NCBI RefSeq assembly: GCF_024181225.1
Contig: NZ_CP051198.1
Coordinates: 992,001 to 1,056,000, forward strand
Length of the DNA: 64,000 nucleotides
Direction of reading: 5' to 3'
From: Treponema sp. OMZ 787
GTDB lineage: Bacteria > Spirochaetota > Spirochaetia > Treponematales > Treponemataceae
The notes beneath the pieces were generated by a model. It was not told the DNA's origin. It ran no database searches and saw nothing but the letters and a program-made list of their open reading frames with translations. Shown piece after piece: positions 8,122 through 17,793 of the stretch (within the stretch, counting starts at the first letter, position 1; each line of letters opens with the position of its first letter). A program made the translations under genes and the position numbers.

Positions 8122-9588
8122 ATGATTTATACATCAGAAAGCCTGCTTGAAGCTGCAAAAAATGCCGTTCCTAAGGCTGATCTTGTAACTTTACGCATTC
8201 ACCGCACAAGGGGAACTTCCTTTGCGGCCCAGGATGGAGCTTTTGAGTCTTCCGGCTATTCGGCCGATCAAGGTTTTATGGTTGAAGTCTTATATAATGG
8301 GCACATTGCCTATGGGGCAACCCAGAATCTGACTCCTCAGGGAGCTGCCGAAGCGGCCCGTCAAGCCTTTAATGCCGCTCAAACCGCTTCAGCCTTTAAA
8401 ATTGCCGATTTTGATAAAAATGTCAGGCCCGATACGGAATTAAAATACGAAACCCTTCGTGGTAAAAAGACCCGCCCTTCCAAAACCGAAATTTTCGACT
8501 ATCTTTTTGAAATATGCAATATTTTAAAAGTATCGGATGAGGTTATAGATACCCACGCCTATGTAGAATTGGAAGAAGAGCAGATCGAGCTTTTAAGCTC
8601 TGAGGGAGCAAATATCTTACAGGATTTTTATAGGATCGGTTCCGGCTTGGGAGCTGCCGCCCGCCGAGGAGACATAATTCAAAGACGTTCCTATAACGGA
8701 TACGGTGCCCGCACCTTTCAGGGAGGCTACGAATTTTTAAACTTTGCCAAGTCTAAGGCAGAGGCTAAAAGGGTAGGGAATGAGGTTATAGAACTTTTGG
8801 GAGCAGAACCCTGTCCTTCAGACAGGCGCACCCTCGTCCTTATGCCCGATCAAATGCTTTTGCAGATTCACGAAAGTGTCGGCCATCCCTTGGAAATTGA
8901 CCGCATCTTGGGTGATGAAAGAAACTTTGCGGGTGGCAGTTTTATAAGGCCTGAAGACATCGGCAGCTTTCAGTACGGCTCAAAACTTATGAATATCTGC
9001 TATGATCCCACAATTCCGTATCAGCTTGCAACCTTTGCTGCCGACCAGACGGGGGCTCAGGCAAAGAAAACCTTTATCATCAAGGACGGAATCTTAGTCT
9101 GCGCCTTGGGAAGCATCGAAAGTGCAGGCCGCCTCTATGCAGGCAAAACCGTTCAGCCTGACAAGATGGTCGCAAACCAAAGAGCAACCTCGTGGAACAG
9201 GCCGCCTATCGACAGGATGGCAAACCTCAACCTTGAACCGGGAACAAGCAGCTTTGATCAAATAATTTCTTCTATCGAAAAAGGAATTATTATGACCTCA
9301 AACCGCTCATGGTCTATAGACGATTACCGCAATAAATTTCAATTCGGCTGCGAATACGGCCAATTAATCGAAAACGGAAAAATCACCAAAACCGTGCGCG
9401 ACCCGAACTACCGCGGAGTATCCCAAAACTTTTGGAGAAACCTCTGTGCAGTAGGCGACAAATCCACCTTCCATGTATACGGAACGCCCAACTGCGGTAA
9501 GGGAGAACCCAATCAGGTTATTCATGTCGGACACGCAAGTCCTGTTTGTGCATTTTCTGATGTAGAAGTTTTTGGAGGCGGAAAATGA
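8122..9588 (+). CDS. tldD: TldD-family metalloprotease subunit
   Basis: The 488-residue catalytic subunit of the TldD/TldE protease, which cleaves unfolded peptides in the cytoplasm and in other bacteria matures modified peptides and degrades CcdA antitoxin. The zinc motif HESVGH starts at about residue 250, followed by LEID. The C-terminal HASPVCAFSDVEVFGGGK region is also typical. The start at 8122 is chosen because of the AGGGGG site; an upstream in-frame TTG at 8065 falls in the promoter. It overlaps tldE by four bases, indicating translational coupling. Confidence 0.92.
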   Translation: MIYTSESLLEAAKNAVPKADLVTLRIHRTRGTSFAAQDGAFESSGYSADQGFMVEVLYNGHIAYGATQNLTPQGAAEAARQAFNAAQTASAFKIADFDKNVRPDTELKYETLRGKKTRPSKTEIFDYLFEICNILKVSDEVIDTHAYVELEEEQIELLSSEGANILQDFYRIGSGLGAAARRGDIIQRRSYNGYGARTFQGGYEFLNFAKSKAEAKRVGNEVIELLGAEPCPSDRRTLVLMPDQMLLQIHESVGHPLEIDRILGDERNFAGGSFIRPEDIGSFQYGSKLMNICYDPTIPYQLATFAADQTGAQAKKTFIIKDGILVCALGSIESAGRLYAGKTVQPDKMVANQRATSWNRPPIDRMANLNLEPGTSSFDQIISSIEKGIIMTSNRSWSIDDYRNKFQFGCEYGQLIENGKITKTVRDPNYRGVSQNFWRNLCAVGDKSTFHVYGTPNCGKGEPNQVIHVGHASPVCAFSDVEVFGGGK

Positions 9589-10919
9589 AAATTAGTTTTA
9601 AAGAATATTTTGAATCGATTGCCGATTTTATGCTTTCGGAATTGCTTGAGGGAGAAAAAATTTCGATTTCCTTTTCGGGCGAAAAGACCTACTTTATGCG
9701 CTTTAGCAAGGCTAAGGTACGCCAAAACGGAACCGTAGATCAGGGCTATTTTTATTGTACCTTTTGGAAAAAGAACCGCACCCACAATTTCAGTTTCGGT
9801 ATTCAGATGAATATGGAAAAGGATAAGAGGATGGCGGCCGATGCTCTTCAAGAGGCTAGGGATGCCATAATGCTCCTGCCCGAAGACAAATACCAGTCCA
9901 TTCCCGAAGCTTCTCAAACCTCATCTGCGATATATACAGGGAAGCTCTTGCCCGAAGACAAGATACCGGAGATTATCTTATCCCCCGTTAAAGACCTCGA
10001 CTTTGCAGGCCTTTATTCTCAAGGGATTATTTGCGAGGGTGTTATTACCTCGGCCGGTGCAACTCACTGGTTTCAAACCGAAACCTTTGTCTTGGATTAT
10101 TCGGTATGGCTCGAAAACGGGCGCGGTATAAAATCTCTTTATTCGGGAACGGAATGGAGCGATGAGCAGTACCTTTCAAAGATTGAGCAAGCCCGAAAAG
10201 GCTTGGAAATCTTGCACACTCCGCAAAAAAAATTAGCCCCCGGAAAATACAAGGCCTTTATAAGTGCCGATGCCCTTATCGATGTAACCGACTTTTTCTC
10301 GTGGAACGGTTTTAGCGAAAGGAGTATGCAGCAGGGTTCAAGCGCCTATCTTGCATTAAAAGAGGGAAGAGAGCATTTTTCGGATAAGTTTAATTTGACT
10401 CAGGATTTTTCTCTCGGACTTGAACCTGCCTTTAACTCGAACGGAGAACTGGCTCCCGAAAAATTAAGCATCATCGAAAAAGGTAAGCTTAAAAATACCT
10501 TGGTCAGTTTAAGAACTGAAACCCAATACGGGGTAAAATCCAACGGTGCCCCTTTAAGTGAGGGGATGAGATCGATCGTTATCGGGACCGGAGATTTAAA
10601 CGAAGCGGATGCCGTAAAAGAGCTGGGTACGGGAATTTATATCTCCAACTTTAACTATCTAAACTGGAGCGATACCTCTTCGGCCCGAGTTACGGGAATG
10701 ACCCGCTTTGCCTGTCTTTGGGTTGAGGACGGAAAAATCGTTGCACCCATTGCCGACATGAGATGGGATGAATCCTTGTACAATATGTTCGGGGAAAACC
10801 TCTTAGCCGTAACAAAGGAAAGCCGCATCTTTGCAAATACAAGTACCTACGGAAGCAGAAGCACAGGAGGGGCTTCCCTTCCCGGCATCTTGGTAAAGGA
10901 TTTTAACTGTACGCTCTAA
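9585..10919 (+). CDS. tldE: TldE/PmbA-type partner subunit
   Basis: A 444-residue protein starting within the end of tldD. It lacks the HExxxH zinc motif, as expected of the non-catalytic subunit. The C-terminal half shows the family pattern (SSAYLALKEGRE, FNSNGELAPEKLSIIEKG, and ISNFNYLNWSDTSSARVTGMTR near residues 345-366). In the known heterodimer the partner shapes the substrate channel. rpoN follows after 9 bases, so tldD-tldE-rpoN probably form one transcript. Confidence 0.88.
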   Translation: MKISFKEYFESIADFMLSELLEGEKISISFSGEKTYFMRFSKAKVRQNGTVDQGYFYCTFWKKNRTHNFSFGIQMNMEKDKRMAADALQEARDAIMLLPEDKYQSIPEASQTSSAIYTGKLLPEDKIPEIILSPVKDLDFAGLYSQGIICEGVITSAGATHWFQTETFVLDYSVWLENGRGIKSLYSGTEWSDEQYLSKIEQARKGLEILHTPQKKLAPGKYKAFISADALIDVTDFFSWNGFSERSMQQGSSAYLALKEGREHFSDKFNLTQDFSLGLEPAFNSNGELAPEKLSIIEKGKLKNTLVSLRTETQYGVKSNGAPLSEGMRSIVIGTGDLNEADAVKELGTGIYISNFNYLNWSDTSSARVTGMTRFACLWVEDGKIVAPIADMRWDESLYNMFGENLLAVTKESRIFANTSTYGSRSTGGASLPGILVKDFNCTL

Positions 10920-10928
10920 GGTAAAAAA

Positions 10929-12320
10929 ATGTTATTAAAGCAAAGGCAGCAGCAGATTTTATCTCAAAAAATGGTGATGAGCCAGCAGATGTTAAATGCT
11001 GTTGCCCTGCTTAATCTATCGAGCGAAGAACTTCAAGAAGAGGTAATAAAGGAAGTAAAACGGAATCCTGCCCTTATTTTTAAGACCTCTTCGCGAGTGA
11101 GTGCCGCATCTGCGGAAGAAGGGGATAAGCATCAAAGTTTTTTGGAAAGCATCGAAGATGATTCCCATAAAACTTTGCAGGCTCATCTCATCGAACAGGC
11201 CGGAGAATCGATAACGGATGAGTATGTCTTAGATGCGGCAATGCTCATAATTCAAAATTTGGATCAAAACGGTTTTTATTGGGTTCCTCTTGAAGAGCTC
11301 TTCGCCGAACTCCTTACCGAAAAAAAAATAAGGCATGCAGAAATAAAAAAAGCTCTTAATATTGTAAGGCGGCTTGAACCAATCGGCTGTGCCTGTACCG
11401 GTGTTAAAGAATCTCTTATTGTGCAGGCCGGAATCTTTTGCGAGTCTCCCAAAACTCACGAAATCCTTGACATTTATAAAAACATACATTCCCTTTGTGT
11501 AAAGATAATAAAAGAACATTACGAAGTTCTTTCCTTTGTTTCCGACCTAAAACTCTTTGTAAAAAAACTTGCTCAAAAAAAAATCATTATAGATTTTGAA
11601 ACTGCGGAAGAACTTGCAGAATTGATAAGGTCCTTAAACCCTAAGCCCGGCCTTGCTTATTCCCGCGGAGCGGACGGCGAAAAATTTATTACGCCCATAG
11701 CCGAGATAAAAAGAGAAGGGGACGAATTTAAGATTATAATCAATGACGAAGAAATTCCCGCCCTTGAAATTTCGCCCGAATATGAAAGGATAAAAAATTC
11801 AGGCTCAAAGGAGGAGAAAAAAGAAGCAGCAGACTTTTTAAACAAGGCTTCTCTTTTTATGGGTGTTCTTGCCTACCGCAATCAGACCATACTCAAGGTT
11901 TTAACTGCCTTGGTCAATTTTCAAGAAGCCTTTTTTTTAGGCCGCCCGTGTAAGCCTTCTTCTGAAGAGGAGAGCGAAAAGATGCAGCCCGGCTACTTAA
12001 AGCCCTTAAAACAAATCGACATTGCAGAAATTGTGGGCCTAAGTCCTTCTACCGTTTCGAGAGTTTCAAACCAAAAATATATCAGATGCGAATGGGGGCT
12101 TTTTGAAATTAAAGACCTCTTTTCGCCTGAAGTAAGCGGCGGTCTTTCAAAAGACTATGTAGAAAAGGCCATAAGGGAAATCATCGAATCCGATACCGAA
12201 AAAAAAACCGATGCCCGCATTTCTCAAATTTTAAAAGAACGAGGAATTGACATTGCAGTAAGAACGGTAAATAAGTACCGCAAAGAAATAGGCCTTCCTT
12301 CATCTTATCACCGCAAGTGA
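10929..12320 (+). CDS. rpoN: RNA polymerase sigma-54 factor
   Basis: A 463-residue sigma-54. The N-terminus is the glutamine- and leucine-rich activator-interacting region (LKQRQQQILSQKMVMSQQML). The middle has the core-binding domain, and a helix-turn-helix is visible around LSPSTVSRV. The C-terminal RpoN box reads VRTVNKYR near residues 444-451, one change from the classical ARRTVxKYR. No enhancer-binding activator gene is in the window. Last identifiable member of the tldD operon. Confidence 0.96.
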   Translation: MLLKQRQQQILSQKMVMSQQMLNAVALLNLSSEELQEEVIKEVKRNPALIFKTSSRVSAASAEEGDKHQSFLESIEDDSHKTLQAHLIEQAGESITDEYVLDAAMLIIQNLDQNGFYWVPLEELFAELLTEKKIRHAEIKKALNIVRRLEPIGCACTGVKESLIVQAGIFCESPKTHEILDIYKNIHSLCVKIIKEHYEVLSFVSDLKLFVKKLAQKKIIIDFETAEELAELIRSLNPKPGLAYSRGADGEKFITPIAEIKREGDEFKIIINDEEIPALEISPEYERIKNSGSKEEKKEAADFLNKASLFMGVLAYRNQTILKVLTALVNFQEAFFLGRPCKPSSEEESEKMQPGYLKPLKQIDIAEIVGLSPSTVSRVSNQKYIRCEWGLFEIKDLFSPEVSGGLSKDYVEKAIREIIESDTEKKTDARISQILKERGIDIAVRTVNKYRKEIGLPSSYHRK

Positions 12321-12369
12321 TAACAGCACCGCAATTGACATTTTTCTCGAATTGCCGTATAAAAAAGAT

Positions 12370-13011
12370 ATGGAAATTACGGAGATCTATACCGGCCCGC
12401 TTTTTGTAAAGACCTGGGCTCTTCCCTTAGACAAAAAAACGGTTCTCCTCGTTGATCCGGGCGGCACGGATGAGGAATTGATGGATTACCTAAAAAGTAA
12501 AAATGCCGAAAGACTTGAAATAATGCTAACCCACGGACATTTTGACCACGTGGGCGGCGTACCCGAACTTATGCAAAAATATCCGGGTTCTTCTTTATGG
12601 ATTCACAGTGAGGATGCAGGCTATTTGGGGCAAAACGGAAAGAAAAAACACATTGCTTGTTTTAGCCAAATCCGCGCCGAAAGATATATAAAGGCTTTAA
12701 AATACGATTTTCCCGAGCCGACAGGCTTTTTAAAAGACGGAGACCTTGTAAACGGTTTTAAGGTTTTACACACTCCCGGGCATACCGAAGGTTCGGTTTG
12801 TTTTTGGAATGAAGAAGCAAAGGTGCTCTTTTCGGGCGATACCCTTTTTTACCGCTCCCACGGAAGAACAGACCTTTTAGGCGGGGACGATCAAAAAATA
12901 AAGGCTTCGCTCAAATTCCTTTTAAAGCTCCCTGATGAAACTACCGTCTATCCCGGGCACGGCTCCAATACCTCGATAGGGGCTGAAAGGGTCTGGATAG
13001 AAAAGATTTAG
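12370..13011 (+). CDS. MBL-fold metallo-hydrolase (glyoxalase II-like)
   Basis: A metallo-beta-lactamase-fold hydrolase of about 213 residues. The metal motif THGHFDH is near residues 55-61, with further ligands at HTPGHTEGS near 140 and the C-terminal YPGHGSNT. The compact size and motif set are those of the broad hydroxyacylglutathione hydrolase-like group; the substrate cannot be told. ATG 12370 (MEITEIYTG) is preferred to an in-frame TTG at 12352, though neither has a strong ribosome site. It follows rpoN by 50 bases. Confidence 0.88.
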   Translation: MEITEIYTGPLFVKTWALPLDKKTVLLVDPGGTDEELMDYLKSKNAERLEIMLTHGHFDHVGGVPELMQKYPGSSLWIHSEDAGYLGQNGKKKHIACFSQIRAERYIKALKYDFPEPTGFLKDGDLVNGFKVLHTPGHTEGSVCFWNEEAKVLFSGDTLFYRSHGRTDLLGGDDQKIKASLKFLLKLPDETTVYPGHGSNTSIGAERVWIEKI

Positions 13012-13047
13012 AAGGACTTGCAAGCTGCCGTTTTTTTTAGATGCTCC

Positions 13048-13935
13048 TTAAATGTTCCCCGGATAAACATATTTTAAATTTCTTTGGGCTATTTTACACA
13101 GGTGTCTGATCGTTTCGGGTCTTGTGGGCCTTTTATCCTTCATCTTGTAGGCAGGGTAGAAGGCCGAAATATGTAAGGGGATATCCGGTCTTATTTTTGA
13201 AAGCATTTGGGAGAGGGCATCCATTTCATCATCGCCGCTGTTAAAGCCTTCGATAACCAAGCAGGTAACTTCTACATGAACTTTTGAGGCCGCATTTCGG
13301 ATCGTTTTTATTACGGGCTCTATTTTTCCCTTGCAGATTTCGGTGTAAAATTGAGGGGAAAAAGATTTTAAGTCGATATTCATTGCGTCAACCATAGAGA
13401 GGATTCCGTTTAAGGGGTCTTCTTCGATAAAGCCGTTTGTTACGAGGACGGTTTTTAAGTCTTTTTCTTTTGCAATCGGAAGCACATCCTTAACATACTC
13501 ATACCAAATGGTAGGCTCGTTATAAGTAAAAGCTATGCCTATGGAGGGAGTTTTTAAAATGGCCCTAATCAGCTCTTCGGGGCTGACCGTATCTGTGTTT
13601 TTTTCTGTTTTTTCTTCAGCCGGAACAGAATGAACAAGGGAATGGTTTTGGCAAAATCGGCAGTCAAAATTGCAGCCGAAGGTTCCTACCGAGAAGATGT
13701 AGGAAGAAGGATAGAAACGGTATAAGGGCTTTTTTTCGATCGGGTCTAGGGCGGCTCCCAAAACCTTGCCGTAGTTTAATGCATAGAGTTTTCCGTCTAT
13801 GTTTTTGCGGCTAAGGCATCGGGAAAGCCGGCCATCTTTTATAAGACATCTATGAGGGCATAAAAGGCAGCGTATTTTATCGTCTTCATTTTTTAAAACC
13901 GAAGGTTCAGTTTTCCAAAATTCCGCCTCTTTCAT
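13048..13935 (-). CDS. amrS: AmrS-type radical SAM protein (PFL-activase related)
   Basis: A 295-residue radical SAM enzyme. The cluster-binding motif CNFDCRFC lies near residues 88-95. The N-terminal CLLCPHRC and CLSRK cysteines, the ALNYGKVLGAALDPIEKKPLY segment and the AFTYNEPTIW segment are signatures of the AmmeMemoRadiSam-system enzyme, related to pyruvate formate-lyase activases. The Memo and AMMECR1 partners are not adjacent here. It ends a two-gene minus-strand unit, 15 bases after the dehydrogenase gene. Confidence 0.85.
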   Translation of the reverse strand: MKEAEFWKTEPSVLKNEDDKIRCLLCPHRCLIKDGRLSRCLSRKNIDGKLYALNYGKVLGAALDPIEKKPLYRFYPSSYIFSVGTFGCNFDCRFCQNHSLVHSVPAEEKTEKNTDTVSPEELIRAILKTPSIGIAFTYNEPTIWYEYVKDVLPIAKEKDLKTVLVTNGFIEEDPLNGILSMVDAMNIDLKSFSPQFYTEICKGKIEPVIKTIRNAASKVHVEVTCLVIEGFNSGDDEMDALSQMLSKIRPDIPLHISAFYPAYKMKDKRPTRPETIRHLCKIAQRNLKYVYPGNI

Positions 13936-13950
13936 AGCCCTCTTAAAAAC

Positions 13951-15006
13951 TTACTTCTTTTTTGCAGTTGTTTTGGCGGCCGGTTTTTTAGCGGCCGGAG
14001 CCTTAGCACTGCTTACCTTTACCGGAGAAGTTTTTGCTTCCGGAAGCTCGATGCCGAGTTTTTCGCTCAATTTTTCGAGCATATCCTTTGTCATGCTTTC
14101 AAGGTTGTACTTGGGCTTCCATCCCCATTCTTTTTTGGCGCAAGAATCATCGAGGGAGTTAGGCCAAGAATTTGCTATAGCCTGGCGTACAGGATCTACA
14201 TCATAGCTCATCTTAAATTTGGGAATATGCTTTTTGATTTCGGCAGCGATTGTTTCGGGAGCAAAGCTCATAGCCGTGATATTAAAGGCATTTCTGTGTT
14301 TTAATTTTTTAGGATCTGCCTCAAGGAGTTTGAAAATAGCGTTTAGGGCATCGGGCATATACATCATGTCCATGAGGGTTCCTTTTTTGATAAAGGAGGT
14401 ATATGCTCCTTGCTTTAAAGCCTCATAATAGATATGAACTGCATAGTCGGTTGTTCCTCCGCCGGGGAGGGCCTCATAGGAAATAAGGCCGGGGAAGCGT
14501 ACGCCCCTTGTATCTACGCCGAATTTTTGGTGGTAATAATCGCACAAAAGTTCTCCCGCAACCTTTGTAACGCCGTACATTGAGGTCGGCCTTTGAATCG
14601 TATCCTGCGGAGTTTTATCGGCAGGGGTTGAGGGGCCGAAGGCTGCTATTGAGCTTGGTACAAAGAGGGAGTATTTTTCTTCTCTTGCGAGTTCCAACAT
14701 ATTGTGTAAGCCTGTAAGGTTTATCTGATAAGCTAATTGGGGATTTTTTTCTGCTACGGCTGAAAGGAGGGCTGCAAGGTGGATTATAGTGTTGACCTTA
14801 TATTTTTTGCAAACCTCAAGAGTTTTTTTGCCGTCAAGGACATCGAGCTTTTCAAAGGGGCCGCTTTCGATAACCTTGGGTACATCTTTTTTTTCGATGT
14901 CTGAAGCAATAACATTGTCGTTTCCGTACTCGTTTCTTAAAAACATAACCAATTCACTTCCGATCTGTCCGAGTGAACCGGTAACCAAAATTTTTCTTTT
15001 AGTCAT
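13951..15006 (-). CDS. SDR-type L-threonine 3-dehydrogenase / NAD-dependent epimerase
   Basis: A 351-residue extended short-chain dehydrogenase. The NAD-binding motif TGSLGQIGSEL is at residues 9-19, and the catalytic YGVTK at 144-148 with the upstream Ser in PSSIAAFG. The LAALLSAVAEKNPQLAYQIN segment is typical of the SDR threonine dehydrogenases, which oxidise threonine to 2-amino-3-ketobutyrate. An epimerase activity cannot be excluded. The last 25 residues form a Lys/Ala/Pro-rich histone-like tail absent from most family members. AAGGAG precedes the ATG. Confidence 0.83.
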   Translation of the reverse strand: MTKRKILVTGSLGQIGSELVMFLRNEYGNDNVIASDIEKKDVPKVIESGPFEKLDVLDGKKTLEVCKKYKVNTIIHLAALLSAVAEKNPQLAYQINLTGLHNMLELAREEKYSLFVPSSIAAFGPSTPADKTPQDTIQRPTSMYGVTKVAGELLCDYYHQKFGVDTRGVRFPGLISYEALPGGGTTDYAVHIYYEALKQGAYTSFIKKGTLMDMMYMPDALNAIFKLLEADPKKLKHRNAFNITAMSFAPETIAAEIKKHIPKFKMSYDVDPVRQAIANSWPNSLDDSCAKKEWGWKPKYNLESMTKDMLEKLSEKLGIELPEAKTSPVKVSSAKAPAAKKPAAKTTAKKK

Positions 15007-15131
15007 ATTTTCTCCTTTTTTGCAGTAGTTAGGCTGCTGTCAAAAAATATTCTTAATTGTACCATATTTTTATTTTATGTGCTAGATGTTAAAAAGCCTG
15101 CTTTTCGTTTTTAAGGTAAGATTTTACACTC

Positions 15132-15160
15132 TTGACTTTTATGTGCTTAATTGATATAAT
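15132..15160 (+). promoter_or_regulatory. sigma-70-type promoter of rpmH
   Basis: TTGACT (15132-15137) and TATAAT (15155-15160) with a 17-base spacer: a near-consensus promoter giving a leader of about 70 bases before rpmH, as expected for a highly expressed ribosomal gene. Confidence 0.85.
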
Positions 15161-15235
15161 CGCCAATCCGTAACGGAATTTATCTTGAAATCTTTGAGTG
15201 GGAGCCCCCATTCTACAATATAAGGAGTCTAGTTT

Positions 15236-15391
15236 ATGAAACGGACATATCAACCAAGTAAAACAAAACGGGTTCGACGCTTCGGATTCCGTGCACTTAT
15301 GAAAACAAAGGGCGGAAGGGCTATTTTAAGCCGCCGCAGAGCTAAGGGCAGACGCAAGCTTTCAGCTTCCGACGAAAAAAAACCATTCTAA
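15236..15391 (+). CDS. rpmH: 50S ribosomal protein L34
   Basis: A 51-residue very basic protein. It begins [18 protein letters not shown] and contains the canonical [19 protein letters not shown] core. A short acidic-basic tail ends KKPF. AAGGAG lies 10 bases before the ATG. It is too short for many automated gene callers. It is followed closely by rnpA, the usual bacterial order. Confidence 0.98.
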   Translation: MKRTYQPSKTKRVRRFGFRALMKTKGGRAILSRRRAKGRRKLSASDEKKPF

Positions 15392-15402
15392 TTTTCTCTT
15401 GA

Positions 15403-15759
15403 GTGAGTGATTTTACATTTTCCGGAGAAGAACGGTTAAGAGATCGATCATGTATTAAGGCCGTATTTAAAAAAGGCCTTAAACTGAGCTTAAAGGGAGT
15501 GAGTTTGTTCATCCTGCCTAATGGATTGCAGTACAATCGATTTTTATGTACTTTTCGACGAGGTTTCGGTTCCGCAGTTATGCGGAACAGGTCTCGGAGA
15601 ATATCGAAAGAAGCTTATAGGCATATAAAAAATCGGTTAAAACCGGGAAACGATTTTATCTTACTGGTTTTTTCGGATAAGGACTCTTACTCTCTCCGTT
15701 TAGAACAACTTACCGCACTCTTTTCAGAAGCAAAAATGTATAATAATGAGGCTTTATGA
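15403..15759 (+). CDS. rnpA: Ribonuclease P protein component
   Basis: A 118-residue basic protein with a GTG start. It starts with [12 protein letters not shown], typical of RnpA, and has the RNA-contacting RNR motif ([16 protein letters not shown]) near residues 60-75. It binds the RNase P RNA and assists tRNA 5' maturation. It starts 11 bases after rpmH and overlaps yidD by four bases. Confidence 0.95.
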   Translation: MSDFTFSGEERLRDRSCIKAVFKKGLKLSLKGVSLFILPNGLQYNRFLCTFRRGFGSAVMRNRSRRISKEAYRHIKNRLKPGNDFILLVFSDKDSYSLRLEQLTALFSEAKMYNNEAL

Positions 15760-15977
15760 GAAAACTTTTAGTAAGGTTTTTGTGTGCTTGTATAATCTTT
15801 TATCAAAAGGCTATTTCTCCTCATTTTCCGCCTAGCTGTAGGTATGAACCTACCTGTTCTCAGTATGCTATTGAAAGTATAAAAAAATACGGCCCTTTTA
15901 AGGGAACTGGTATGGCCGTACTTAGGATTTTGAGATGTAATCCTTTTTTTAAGGGAGGATACGATCCCGTTCCATAA
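15756..15977 (+). CDS. yidD: Membrane protein insertion efficiency factor YidD
   Basis: A 73-residue protein with an amphipathic N-terminus and the hallmark cysteine block: [12 protein letters not shown], then GPFKG, then [17 protein letters not shown]. It assists YidC-dependent insertion of inner-membrane proteins. The ATG overlaps the rnpA stop. Position between rnpA and yidC is the conserved arrangement. Confidence 0.95.
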   Translation: MRKLLVRFLCACIIFYQKAISPHFPPSCRYEPTCSQYAIESIKKYGPFKGTGMAVLRILRCNPFFKGGYDPVP

Positions 15978-16017
15978 GATGATTAACCCACTGTGGTTAT
16001 AATTTAGGAGTTAAAAA

Positions 16018-17769
16018 TTGAAAAAAAATACCGTATTGGCTGTTGTTCTATCCATGCTTGTTCTTGGAGGCTGGATGTATATCCAGGAAAAATATTTTCC
16101 TACCGAGCTTAATGTTTCCCAAAATGCTGTTTCCGGGGAGCAGGTACAAAATCAGGCTGCGGCCGTCCCCTCTCAGCCGTCATCAAATCAAATGTCAGGT
16201 TTGATGTTTGAGACTGTCGAAAATTCAACAGTTCCTTCCCGCGAGGAAACCTATATCTTAGAAACCGATATTATCAGAGCCGTTTTTACAAACAAGGGCG
16301 GCGATATTATTTCGTATAAATTAAAAGAACATGCTTCTGCAGGAAGCAATGAACGCGTCGAAATGATAGATAATGTTACCGAAAAAAATAGGGCTCTTTC
16401 TCTTTCTTTCGGCGGGCCTGATGCACAGGCTATTGATCTTCTTTTTAATGTAAAAGAAGAAAGCCTTGCAGACGGAAGAAAACAAATCGGCTTTTACCGA
16501 GACATAAAGATAAAAAATGCAGACGGTTCCGAATCCGTGTTTACCCTAGCAAAGCGTTACACATTTATTCCCGGCGATTATATGTTTACCCTTGAAGTTA
16601 CTATCGACGGAAAAGACGGTATGAAGGGCTTGGCCTTTGGCGATACTGCTTATACTTTAAGGAGTGCTCCCCAGATAGGGCCTGAATGGGACAAGGTAAA
16701 CGACAAGTATGAATATAGGGCTCTTTCTTATTTTGCAAACGAAAAGAAAAGAGAGGATAGAGGTATCACCGACGGAAAAACAAAGTCTGTAAACGATTTG
16801 GCTTCATGGGTAAGCGTTTCGGGCAAGTATTTTTCGTTTATCGTTATCCCTAAAGATCCGATTCAAAAAATGTTCTTTTCAGGCATAAAGCAGGACGGTG
16901 CAAAGCTTCATAATTCTCAGTTTTTTATTTCAAGACAACCGATTGCAGGAAATGCGGCTTATGATCAATACAGGGTCTATATAGGTCCCAGTTCCGAAAA
17001 GATATTAAATTCTTATAATTCTCCGGCCGCAAATAATTACGGTTATGAGAATTTAAGGATCGACGGGCTTGCGGCTTCAACAGGTTTTTTAGCTCCGCTG
17101 GAAAGAGTTTTAAAATTCATTATGGAAATTTTTTATAAAATTATTCCGAACTGGGGTGTCGCCCTTCTTTTGCTTACTCTTTTTATGCGTATTATCTTTT
17201 TCCCCCTTACCAAAAAGAGTTCGGAAGCCACCAAGCGTATGCAGGAACTTCAGCCTCAGATTAACGAGATTCAGCAAAAGTATAAGAATAATCCTCAAAA
17301 GCTCAATGCAGAAATGGTTAAGTTTTACAGGGAAGCAGGTTATAATCCGGCATCCGGCTGTCTTCCTCTTCTTATTCAGCTGCCTTTCTTGTTTGCTATG
17401 TTCGGACTATTTAATAACTATTTCGAATTCCGAGGGGCAAGTTTTATTCCCGGCTGGATACCCGATCTTTCTTTGGGAGACAGCGTTTTAAAATTCGGGT
17501 TTACCATTCCGATTTTAAATTGGACGGATTTGAGGCTATTGCCCATCATTTATACAGGTTCTCAGCTTTTGCATAGCAAGCTGACTCAAACACCGGGGCA
17601 GTCGCAGCAAAATGCTTCTATGAAAATGATGCTTTATTTTATGCCTTTGTTCTTTTTCTTTATTTTTTATAATGCTCCGTCGGGGCTCTTATTGTTCTGG
17701 ACTTTTTCCAACATTTTGATGCTTTTACAGCAGATTATAATCAATAAGTCTATGAAACATAAAGAATAA
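16018..17769 (+). CDS. yidC: Membrane protein insertase YidC
   Basis: A 583-residue Oxa1-family insertase starting with TTG at 16018, with AGGAG upstream. There is an N-terminal transmembrane helix (residues 5-22), then a large periplasmic beta-rich P1 domain (about 60-335) typical of Gram-negative-type YidC. The conserved insertase core is C-terminal (IPNWGVALLLLTLFMRIIFFPL, then GCLPLLIQLPFLFAMFG). The cytoplasmic loop EATKRMQELQPQINEIQQKY is also conserved. It acts with Sec or alone in the inner membrane. Confidence 0.97.
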   Translation: MKKNTVLAVVLSMLVLGGWMYIQEKYFPTELNVSQNAVSGEQVQNQAAAVPSQPSSNQMSGLMFETVENSTVPSREETYILETDIIRAVFTNKGGDIISYKLKEHASAGSNERVEMIDNVTEKNRALSLSFGGPDAQAIDLLFNVKEESLADGRKQIGFYRDIKIKNADGSESVFTLAKRYTFIPGDYMFTLEVTIDGKDGMKGLAFGDTAYTLRSAPQIGPEWDKVNDKYEYRALSYFANEKKREDRGITDGKTKSVNDLASWVSVSGKYFSFIVIPKDPIQKMFFSGIKQDGAKLHNSQFFISRQPIAGNAAYDQYRVYIGPSSEKILNSYNSPAANNYGYENLRIDGLAASTGFLAPLERVLKFIMEIFYKIIPNWGVALLLLTLFMRIIFFPLTKKSSEATKRMQELQPQINEIQQKYKNNPQKLNAEMVKFYREAGYNPASGCLPLLIQLPFLFAMFGLFNNYFEFRGASFIPGWIPDLSLGDSVLKFGFTIPILNWTDLRLLPIIYTGSQLLHSKLTQTPGQSQQNASMKMMLYFMPLFFFFIFYNAPSGLLLFWTFSNILMLLQQIIINKSMKHKE

Positions 17770-17793
17770 TTATTTTAGTACTAGGAGATAACT

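Noticed and set aside
9522-9917. 131-residue minus-strand frame across the tldD-tldE junction
   Set aside because: Shadow of two well-supported genes; no start signal or recognisable motif.
15007-15235. Replication origin near rpmH
   Set aside because: No dnaA gene and no cluster of DnaA boxes (TTATCCACA-like) in the 229-base gap; only a promoter is visible.
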